Source: Paracoccaceae bacterium (GTDB lineage Bacteria > Pseudomonadota > Alphaproteobacteria > Rhodobacterales > Rhodobacteraceae). Taken from it: a stretch of DNA of 5,492 nt. Below are positions 1 to 5,492 of this stretch, in pieces. The notes beneath the pieces are model-generated. The model was not told the origin of the DNA. It worked only from the letters and a program-made list of their open reading frames with translations, and did not search any database. The DNA lies in assembly GCA_015487335.1 (NCBI GenBank), contig WFPZ01000241.1, positions 1-5,492 on the forward strand. Reading direction: 5' to 3'. A program made the translations under genes and the position numbers. Position 1 is the stretch's first letter; the number at the start of each line of letters is the position of its first letter.

Positions 1-506
1 GCGCAGAGCGCGCCCGGCTGCTGGCGCAGCTGAGGCGCACGGAGCTGCGCGCCCCCGTGGACGGCATCGTGCAGGGCAGCCGCGCCATTGCCGAACGGCT
101 CGTCGTCGGCCCGGGCGAGCCGATCATGAACATCGTCCCCGAAGGGGAAGAGATGCTCGTCTACGCGCGCATCCCGCCCCGCGACATCGACAAGCTGCGC
201 AAAGGCGGCGCGGTGCGCCTGCGCTTTACCTCGCTCGGGCTCCCGGCCTCGCCGGAGATCGACGGCACGGTGGTGCGCATCGCGGCGGATGCCTCTGTCG
301 ACGAGCGCAGCGGGCAGGGCTATTTCCTGGTGGTCATCACGCCGGAGCGGGCCGGGCTGGCGCGGCTGGCGGAAACCGGCCTGACCCCCGGCATGCCCGT
401 CGAGGTGTTCATCATGGGCGAAGCCGCCAACCCGATCGCCCATTTCCTGCGCCCGCTTTCCGATTATCTGGCCAAGGCATTTCGCCCGGTTCCGGAAAAC
501 ATGTAG
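1..506 (+). CDS. HlyD-family type I secretion periplasmic adaptor (membrane fusion protein), C-terminal part, 5' truncated
   Basis: This is the C-terminal 167 residues of a type I secretion adaptor; the first full codon is at base 3 and the frame is open to the window edge, so the true start lies outside. Such proteins sit in the inner membrane, span the periplasm and link an ABC exporter to a TolC-type outer-membrane channel. The first residues (AERARLLAQLRRTE) look like the end of the long coiled-coil hairpin. LRAPVDGIVQG is the classic returning half of the lipoyl/barrel-sandwich domain. The beta-barrel follows, with family-typical phrases GEPIMNIVPE, ARIPPRDIDKL, VRLRFTS, DGTVVRIAADA, GQGYFLVVI and LTPGMPVEVFI, then a C-terminal tail ending at TAG 504-506. 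Family members are usually about 430-480 aa, so more than half is missing. The GTG at 57 is an internal valine codon, not a start. The ABC transporter partner is presumably upstream. No functional link to the paa genes is visible; the substrate is unknown. Confidence 0.9.
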   Translation, partial: AERARLLAQLRRTELRAPVDGIVQGSRAIAERLVVGPGEPIMNIVPEGEEMLVYARIPPRDIDKLRKGGAVRLRFTSLGLPASPEIDGTVVRIAADASVDERSGQGYFLVVITPERAGLARLAETGLTPGMPVEVFIMGEAANPIAHFLRPLSDYLAKAFRPVPENM

Positions 507-523
507 GATGAGCGCGTGCCACC

Positions 524-549
524 CTTTGCCGGGGCCGAGCACGGCAAAG
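524..549 (+). terminator. Hairpin downstream of the adaptor gene, possible weak terminator
   Basis: An 8-bp perfect inverted repeat (CTTTGCCG 524-531 with CGGCAAAG 542-549, 10-nt loop) lies 18 nt after the adaptor stop codon. The position suits transcription termination or 3'-end protection. Only two T residues follow the stem, so it lacks the U-tract of a strong intrinsic terminator. The call rests on position and pairing only. The 3' arm also takes part in the nested dyad that follows. Confidence 0.35.
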
Positions 550-592
550 TTACCGGCAGGCGCAAAATTTTGCGATCCCCGTAACATTTTGC
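544..592. repeat. Nested imperfect dyad around a perfect 14-bp palindrome
   Basis: The centre, CGCAAAATTTTGCG at 561-574, is a perfect 14-bp palindrome. It is flanked almost symmetrically by GCAAAGTTAC (544-553) and GTAACATTTTGC (581-592), whose TTAC/GTAA and GCAAA/TTTGC parts are inverted copies with one extra base on the right arm; the flanking spacers are 7 and 6 nt. The motif ATTTTGC also recurs directly at 567-573 and 586-592. The element lies just upstream of, and partly overlaps, the proposed -35 at 589-594. It could be an activator or repressor site or an RNA stem. I do not recognise the motif. Confidence 0.5.
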
Positions 593-616
593 TTGCCGCG
601 AATCGTTGCACATAAT
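589..616 (+). promoter_or_regulatory. Candidate sigma70-type promoter of the paa operon
   Basis: TTGCTT (589-594) and CATAAT (611-616) are separated by 16 bp. The -10 is a 5/6 match to TATAAT and stands out in a GC-rich sequence; the -35 keeps only the TTG. Transcription would start near 622-625, about 40 nt before the thiolase ATG, placing the start inside the 621-636 palindrome. This is the best promoter candidate in the only sizeable intergenic gap upstream of the operon. It is a prediction from motif and position only. Confidence 0.5.
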
Positions 617-620
617 ATGA

Positions 621-636
621 CCGACCACGCGGTCGG
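621..636. promoter_or_regulatory. GC-rich palindrome, candidate PaaR (TetR-family) operator
   Basis: CCGACC (621-626) and GGTCGG (631-636) are perfect inverted repeats around a 4-bp spacer. The site begins 4 bp after the proposed -10, so a bound protein would cover the transcription start, the usual place for a repressor. Phenylacetate operons of many proteobacteria are controlled by TetR-family PaaR, which is released by phenylacetyl-CoA; as I recall, its sites are short palindromes of the ACCGACC/GGTCGGT kind, but I cannot check this here. No regulator gene is in the window. As RNA the same bases would form a 6-bp GC stem followed by CTTTT, so a terminator-like reading is an alternative. 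Confidence 0.5.
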
Positions 637-664
637 CTTTTGACCGGAAGAGACAGGGCGAGCC

Positions 665-1867
665 ATGGAAGCATTCATCTGCGATGCCACACGCACCCCG
701 ATCGGGCGCTATGCCGGCGCCCTGTCCGGCATACGGGCCGATGATCTGGCGGCGATTCCGCTTGCCGCCCTGATCGAGCGCAACCCGCAGGTGGACTGGG
801 CCTCGGTCGACGACGTGATCTATGGCGCCGCCAACCAGGCGGGTGAAGACAACCGCAACGTGGCGCGCATGGCCGCCCTGCTGGCCGGGCTGCCGGTGGA
901 GGTGCCGGGGACCACCGTCAACCGGCTGTGCGCCAGCGGCATGGATGCCGTCGGCATGGCCGCGCGCGGCATCCGGGCCGGAGATTACGACCTGGTCATC
1001 GCCGGCGGCGTCGAAAGCATGAGCCGCGCGCCCTTCGTCATGCCCAAGGCCGAAACCCCCTTCAGCCGCGCCAATGCGGTGTATGACACCACCATCGGCT
1101 GGCGGTTCGTCAACCCGAAGATGGCCGAGAAATACGGCACCGACTCGATGCCCCGGACGGCCGACAACGTCGCCGCCGATTTCGCCATCTCGCGCGCCGA
1201 TCAGGATGCCTTCGCCCTGCGCTCGCAGGCCCGCTGGGCCGCCGCGCAGGCCGCCGGCATCTTCCGCGAAGAGATCACCCCGGTCACCGTGACGCCGCGC
1301 AAGGGCGAGCCGCGGGTGGTGGACACCGACGAGCACCCCCGCCCGGACGTCACGGCGGAAAGGCTGGCCGGGCTGCGCGGCGTGAACGGCCCCGATCTGA
1401 GCGTCACCGCCGGCAACGCCTCGGGCGTCAACGACGGCGCGGCAGCGCTGCTGATCGCCTCCGAGGAGGCCGCCGCGAAGTACGGCCTGACACCGATCGC
1501 CCGCATCGTCGCCATGGCCTCTGCCGGGGTGGAGCCGCGGATCATGGGTATCGGCCCGGTTCCGGCCACCCGCAAGGTTCTGGCCCGCACCGGGCTGAGC
1601 ATCGCCGACATGGATGTCGTCGAACTCAACGAGGCCTTCGCCGCCCAGGCGCTGGCCACGCTGCGCGCGCTCGGCCTGCCGGACGACGCCGAACACGTGA
1701 ACCCCAACGGAGGCGCCATCGCGATGGGGCATCCGCTGGGCATGTCCGGAGCGCGGCTGGTGCTGACCGCCGCCTACCAGCTGCGGCGCACCGGCGGGCG
1801 CCATGCGCTGTGCACCATGTGCGTGGGCGTGGGCCAGGGCACGGCCATGATACTTGAACGCATCTGA
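665..1867 (+). CDS. paaJ/pcaF: 3-oxoadipyl-CoA / 3-oxo-5,6-didehydrosuberyl-CoA thiolase
   Basis: This is a 400-aa thiolase, the usual length for PcaF/PaaJ. In the phenylacetate pathway PaaJ performs two CoA-dependent cleavages: 3-oxo-5,6-didehydrosuberyl-CoA to 2,3-didehydroadipyl-CoA plus acetyl-CoA, and later 3-oxoadipyl-CoA to succinyl-CoA plus acetyl-CoA. The nucleophilic Cys is C89 in NRLCASGMDAV. NEAF is at 322-325, the catalytic His is H356 in GGAIAMGHPLGMSGAR, and the second catalytic Cys is C386 in CTMCVGVGQG. GGVESMSRAPFVM and YDTTIGWRFVNP are typical of the 3-oxoadipyl-CoA thiolase branch rather than acetoacetyl-CoA thiolases. The ATG at 665 follows an AGGG element (655-658) and gives the normal N-terminus (EAFICDATRTPIGRYAGAL). 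It is the first gene of the operon, and its TGA lies 13 nt before paaA. Branch assignment is strong from its phrases and neighbours; it may also serve a beta-ketoadipate (pca) pathway, which the sequence alone cannot exclude. Confidence 0.93.
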   Translation: MEAFICDATRTPIGRYAGALSGIRADDLAAIPLAALIERNPQVDWASVDDVIYGAANQAGEDNRNVARMAALLAGLPVEVPGTTVNRLCASGMDAVGMAARGIRAGDYDLVIAGGVESMSRAPFVMPKAETPFSRANAVYDTTIGWRFVNPKMAEKYGTDSMPRTADNVAADFAISRADQDAFALRSQARWAAAQAAGIFREEITPVTVTPRKGEPRVVDTDEHPRPDVTAERLAGLRGVNGPDLSVTAGNASGVNDGAAALLIASEEAAAKYGLTPIARIVAMASAGVEPRIMGIGPVPATRKVLARTGLSIADMDVVELNEAFAAQALATLRALGLPDDAEHVNPNGGAIAMGHPLGMSGARLVLTAAYQLRRTGGRHALCTMCVGVGQGTAMILERI

Positions 1868-1875
1868 GGGGAGGA
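1868..1875 (+). promoter_or_regulatory. Shine-Dalgarno sequence that fixes the paaA start
   Basis: GGGGAGGA directly after the thiolase TGA (1865-1867) lies 5 nt before ATG 1881. It argues for that ATG over the in-frame TTG at 1854, which lies inside the thiolase gene and has no comparable site. Confidence 0.75.
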
Positions 1876-1880
1876 ACCCG

Positions 1881-2870
1881 ATGTACGCGCAGATGATCAG
1901 GACCGCCAGCACCGGGGTGAAGCCCCGCGAGGAGATGACCGAGGAGGAACGCCGCTTCCAGGACCGCATCGATGCCGGCGAGAAGATCGAGCCCAAGGAC
2001 TGGATGCCAGACGACTACCGCGCCACGCTGATCCGCCAGATCGGCCAGCATGCCCATTCGGAGGTGGTCGGCCAGCTGCCCGAAGGCAACTGGATCACCC
2101 GCGCGCCGACGCTGGAGCGCAAGGCGATCCTGCTGGCCAAGGTGCAGGACGAGGCGGGGCACGGGCTGTATCTCTACTCGGCCGCCGAGACGCTGGGCGT
2201 CAGCCGCGACGAGCTGATCGAGCTTCTGCACCAGGGGCGGATGAAATACTCGTCGATCTTCAACTATCCCACGCTGACCTGGGCGGATATCGGGGCGATC
2301 GGCTGGCTGGTGGACGGGGCGGCGATCGTCAACCAGGTGGCGCTGCAGCGCACCTCCTACGGGCCCTACAGCCGGGCCATGATCCGCATCTGCAAGGAGG
2401 AAAGCTTTCACGCGCGCCAGGGCTATTCGATCATGATGAAGATGGCCTTCGGCACCCCCGAGCAGAAGCGGATGGCCCAGGATGCCGTCGACCGGCTGTG
2501 GTATCCGGCGCTGATGATGTTCGGCCCGCCCGACAAGGATTCGGTCCATACGGCACAGTCGATGGCCTGGAAGATCAAGGTCGCCACCAATGACGAGCTG
2601 CGGCAGAAATTCGTCAACCAGACGATCCCGCAGATGGAATACCTCGGGCTGAAATGCCCCGACCCCGATCTGAAATGGAACGATGAAAAACAGGGCTACG
2701 ATTTCACCGAGCCGGACTGGAGCGAGTTTTTCGACGTCATCAGGGGCAATGGCCCGTGCAACGTGGACCGCATGAACGACCGGGTGAAGGCCTGGGAAGA
2801 GGGCGCCTGGGTGCGCGAGGGCCTGCTGGCGCACGCCCGCAAGAAGGCCGCCCCCGCGGCCGCCGAGTAG
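1881..2870 (+). CDS. paaA: 1,2-phenylacetyl-CoA epoxidase, catalytic diiron subunit PaaA
   Basis: This 329-aa protein is the catalytic alpha subunit of the soluble ring epoxidase that turns phenylacetyl-CoA, O2 and NADPH into the 1,2-epoxide. It is a ferritin-like four-helix diiron protein. The expected ligands are visible: E61 (QHAHSE), E91 and H94 (DEAGH), D145 (GWLVDG), E174 and H177 (EESFH). These match E42, E72, H75, D126, E155 and H158 of the E. coli protein with a constant offset of 19. K87 corresponds to the lysine (K68 in E. coli) reported to bridge the metal site. The ATG at 1881 gives the family N-terminus MYAQMI and has a strong ribosome site; the reading frame extends upstream to a TTG at 1854, but that start would overlap the thiolase. 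The C-terminus ends in a low-complexity KKAAPAAAE tail, probably disordered. It should form a heteromer with PaaC, encoded two genes downstream. Confidence 0.96.
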   Translation: MYAQMIRTASTGVKPREEMTEEERRFQDRIDAGEKIEPKDWMPDDYRATLIRQIGQHAHSEVVGQLPEGNWITRAPTLERKAILLAKVQDEAGHGLYLYSAAETLGVSRDELIELLHQGRMKYSSIFNYPTLTWADIGAIGWLVDGAAIVNQVALQRTSYGPYSRAMIRICKEESFHARQGYSIMMKMAFGTPEQKRMAQDAVDRLWYPALMMFGPPDKDSVHTAQSMAWKIKVATNDELRQKFVNQTIPQMEYLGLKCPDPDLKWNDEKQGYDFTEPDWSEFFDVIRGNGPCNVDRMNDRVKAWEEGAWVREGLLAHARKKAAPAAAE

Positions 2871-2895
2871 CCCGCCGAGGAAAAGGGAGGAACAG

Positions 2896-3180
2896 ATGAA
2901 AGACGAATGGCCCCTTTGGGAAGTGTTCATCCGCGGTCAGCACGGGATGAGCCACCGCCATGTCGGCAGCCTGCACGCGCCGGATGCCGAAACCGCGATC
3001 CGCAATGCCCGGGATGTCTATACCCGCCGCAACGAGGGCGTCTCCATCTGGGTGGTGGAGGCGGCGCATATCTCGGCCTCTTCGCCCGGCGACAAGGGCC
3101 CGCTGTTCGAGCCGTCCAACTCCAAGGTCTACCGCCACCCGACCTTCTTCGACATTCCCGATGAAGCGGGGGCGATGTGA
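2896..3180 (+). CDS. paaB: 1,2-phenylacetyl-CoA epoxidase, small subunit PaaB
   Basis: This 94-aa protein has the usual PaaB length (about 95 aa). It is a non-catalytic component of the PaaABCE epoxidase, thought to bridge PaaAC heterodimers and to be needed for the full complex. It opens with the family phrase WPLWEVFIRGQHGMSHRHVG (residues 5-24), followed by LHAPDAETAIRNARDVYTRR (27-46), a helix, then EGVSIWVVEAAHI and the tail YRHPTFFDIPDE (79-90). There is no metal-binding motif, signal peptide or membrane segment. The ATG at 2896 lies 5 nt after GGGAGG (2885-2890), 25 nt beyond the paaA stop, the largest gap inside the operon. Its stop codon overlaps the start of paaC by one base. Another in-frame start would only shorten the conserved N-terminus. 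Identification is secure from the sequence and from its place between paaA and paaC. Confidence 0.95.
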   Translation: MKDEWPLWEVFIRGQHGMSHRHVGSLHAPDAETAIRNARDVYTRRNEGVSIWVVEAAHISASSPGDKGPLFEPSNSKVYRHPTFFDIPDEAGAM

Positions 3181-3941
3181 TGACGCGCGAGGAGGCCCTG
3201 TTTCAGTTCCTGCTGCGGATGGGAGACAACACGCTGGTGCTCGGGCAGCGGGTATCGGAGTGGTGCGGCCATGCGCCGGTGCTCGAGGAAGACATCGCGC
3301 TGGCCAACACCGCGCTGGATCTGATCGGCCAGACGCAGATGTGGCTTAATCTCGCCGGCGAGGTGGAGGGCAAGGGGCGCGATGCCGACAAGCTGGCCTT
3401 CCTGCGCGACGTGTGGGATTTCCGCAACCTGCTGCTGGTGGAGCTGCCCAATGGCGATTTCGGCCGCACCATGATGCGCCAGTTCCTGTTCGACGCCTGG
3501 CAGTCGGTGCTGCTGGGCCGCCTGACCAACAGCGCCGAGCCTCGCGTGGCCGAGATTGCCGAGAAGGCCGGCAAGGAGGTCGCCTACCACGTGGAGCGGT
3601 CCTCGGGCACCGTGGTGGGGCTGGGCGACGGCACCGAGGAAAGCCACGCCCGGATGCAGGCCGCGCTCGATTACCTGTGGCCCTATGTGGGCGAGATGTT
3701 CGCCTCCGACGCGGTGGACGAGGAAATGGCCCGGGCCGGCATCGCGCCCGACCCGGCCGGCCTGCGCGAGGAATACGACGCCCTGGTGGGCCGGGTTCTG
3801 GGCGAGGCCACGCTGAGCATCCCCGAGGGCGGCTTCTTCCACAAGGGCGGCAAGGACGGCGCCCGCCACACCGAGCACCTGGGCCACATGCTGACGGAAA
3901 TGCAGTGGCTGCAGCGGGCCTATCCGGGGGCAAGCTGGTAG
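3180..3941 (+). CDS. paaC: 1,2-phenylacetyl-CoA epoxidase, structural subunit PaaC
   Basis: PaaC (253 aa; the E. coli protein is about 248) is the ferritin-like beta subunit that pairs with PaaA and stabilises it. It is related to PaaA but catalytically silent, and accordingly I see no full set of E/ExxH diiron ligands. Family phrases visible are FQFLLRMGDNTLVLGQRVSEW (8-28), LEEDIALANTALDLIGQ (35-51), DFGRTMMRQFLFDAW (93-107), KEVAYHVERSS (132-142) and HTEHLGHMLTEMQWLQRAYPG near the C-terminus. The preferred start is ATG 3180, whose A is the last base of the paaB stop (TGATG). This gives MTREEALFQF and places a G-rich stretch (3168-3173) 6 nt upstream. A GTG three bases earlier (3177) would add one residue and a 4-nt GTGA overlap; the two cannot be told apart from sequence alone. 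Translational coupling to paaB is likely. The next gene starts 4 nt after its stop. Confidence 0.95.
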   Translation: MTREEALFQFLLRMGDNTLVLGQRVSEWCGHAPVLEEDIALANTALDLIGQTQMWLNLAGEVEGKGRDADKLAFLRDVWDFRNLLLVELPNGDFGRTMMRQFLFDAWQSVLLGRLTNSAEPRVAEIAEKAGKEVAYHVERSSGTVVGLGDGTEESHARMQAALDYLWPYVGEMFASDAVDEEMARAGIAPDPAGLREEYDALVGRVLGEATLSIPEGGFFHKGGKDGARHTEHLGHMLTEMQWLQRAYPGASW

Positions 3942-3945
3942 CGTC

Positions 3946-4407
3946 ATGTCCAGGCCTTCGGTCGAACAGGTGTGGCAATGGCTGGATGCCGTCCCCGACC
4001 CGGAGATCCCGGTTCTCTCGCTGGTCGATCTGGGAATCATCCGCGATGTCGCCTGGGCGGAAGACACGCTGCAGGTGACGGTCACGCCCACCTATTCGGG
4101 CTGCCCGGCCACCACCGTCATCAACCTCGAGATCGAGGCCGCATTGCGTGCCCGGGGGGTCGAGAAGCTGGAGCTCAGACGCCAGCTGTCGCCGGCCTGG
4201 ACAACCGACTGGCTGTCGCAGAAGGGCCGCCAAAGGCTGGAAGAATACGGCATCGCCCCGCCGCAGCCTTCCGGCGCCCCGGCGCGCTGCCCGCGCTGCG
4301 GCTCGGAGCAGCTGGAGAAAATCAGCCAGTTCGGCTCGACCCCCTGCAAGGCCCAGTGGCGCTGCCAGAGCTGTCTCGAGCCCTTCGAACATTTCAAATG
4401 CATCTAG
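3946..4407 (+). CDS. paaD: Phenylacetate degradation protein PaaD (DUF59/MIP18 domain plus zinc ribbon)
   Basis: This 153-aa protein has two parts. Residues 1 to about 100 are a DUF59/MIP18 domain, recognised by AVPDPEIPVLSLVDLGII (15-32) and TPTYSGCPATTVI (47-59), which includes the family's conserved Cys, C53. Residues 115-152 form a small cysteine-rich module, CPRC (115-118) and CQSC (140-143), plus C134 and C152, consistent with a zinc ribbon. PaaD is required for phenylacetate growth in other bacteria but is not part of the purified epoxidase. Because DUF59 proteins such as SufT/MIP18 act in iron-sulfur protein assembly, a role in maturing the PaaE Fe-S cluster or the diiron site is the usual inference. 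The ATG at 3946 is 4 nt after the paaC stop, with no clear Shine-Dalgarno of its own, so reinitiation by ribosomes finishing paaC is plausible. It is complete and close to family length. Confidence 0.93.
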   Translation: MSRPSVEQVWQWLDAVPDPEIPVLSLVDLGIIRDVAWAEDTLQVTVTPTYSGCPATTVINLEIEAALRARGVEKLELRRQLSPAWTTDWLSQKGRQRLEEYGIAPPQPSGAPARCPRCGSEQLEKISQFGSTPCKAQWRCQSCLEPFEHFKCI

Positions 4408-4413
4408 GGAGGA
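4407..4413 (+). promoter_or_regulatory. Shine-Dalgarno sequence that fixes the paaE start
   Basis: GGGAGGA overlaps the last base of the paaD stop codon and lies 4 nt before ATG 4418. It supports that start over the much longer in-frame extension reaching back to 4148, which would lie entirely within paaD and adds a Pro/Arg/Ala/Ser-rich out-of-frame translation. Confidence 0.75.
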
Positions 4414-4417
4414 ACCG

Positions 4418-5491
<1,074 letters not shown>

Positions 5492-5492
5492 C

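Noticed and set aside
57..59. GTG as the start of the adaptor gene
   Set aside because: The frame is open to the window edge, and the codons before it encode the coiled-coil end and the conserved LRAP, so this is an internal valine.
1854..1880. TTG start for paaA adding nine residues
   Set aside because: It lies within the thiolase gene and lacks a ribosome site, while ATG 1881 has a strong one and gives the typical PaaA N-terminus.
464..1996. Long minus-strand open frame (510 codons) opposite the thiolase gene
   Set aside because: It lies antisense to a clearly recognised thiolase. The translation is rich in Gly, Arg, His and Ala with no family motif, as expected from antisense frames in GC-rich coding DNA with few stop codons.
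1626..2930. Minus-strand open frame (434 codons) opposite paaA
   Set aside because: It overlaps all of paaA and part of the thiolase gene. Composition is low-complexity His/Arg/Leu/Gly, with no recognisable domain, so it is a shadow frame.
3129..4392. Two long minus-strand open frames opposite paaC and paaD
   Set aside because: Both are antisense to genes with clear family identity. The Arg/Pro/Gly-rich translations look like frame shadows.
4148..4417. N-terminal extension of the paaE frame by 90 codons
   Set aside because: The extension is paaD read in another frame. A strong Shine-Dalgarno before ATG 4418 and the family N-terminus support the shorter protein.

Overview
The window is high in G+C, with strong G/C preference at third codon positions, and reads as ordinary alphaproteobacterial chromosome. 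A type I secretion adaptor gene next to a thiolase-led paa cluster suggests a Rhodobacterales-type organism, but this is inferred from gene content and protein flavour, not proven. All recognisable genes are on the + strand.

Layout. Bases 1-506 are the 3' end of an HlyD-family membrane fusion protein gene, truncated by the window edge. Bases 507-664 are the only sizeable non-coding stretch (158 bp). It holds a hairpin (524-549), a nested AT-rich dyad (544-592), a candidate sigma70-type promoter (589-616) and a GC-rich palindrome (621-636) just downstream of the -10 that looks like a repressor operator. Bases 665-5491 are six tightly packed genes: a 3-oxoadipyl-CoA/3-oxo-5,6-didehydrosuberyl-CoA thiolase (paaJ/pcaF), then paaA, paaB, paaC, paaD and paaE. 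Gaps are 13, 25, -1 (overlap), 4 and 10 nt, so one transcript is very likely.

Function. PaaABCE is the multicomponent 1,2-phenylacetyl-CoA epoxidase of aerobic phenylacetate catabolism. PaaA is the catalytic diiron subunit, PaaC its structural partner and PaaB a small bridging subunit. PaaE passes electrons from NADPH through FAD and a plant-type 2Fe-2S cluster. PaaD is a DUF59/MIP18 plus zinc-ribbon protein thought to help cofactor maturation. The thiolase acts at the other end of the pathway, in the two acetyl-CoA-releasing cleavages that finally give succinyl-CoA and acetyl-CoA. The intermediate genes (paaK ligase, paaG isomerase, paaZ ring-opening hydrolase/dehydrogenase, paaF/paaH) are not in this window and may lie downstream or elsewhere.

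All expected catalytic and cofactor motifs are present, and no frameshift, mobile element, CRISPR array or RNA gene was seen. The coding part is a canonical system. The least explained sequence is the 158 bp intergenic region, where the second-look findings concentrate.
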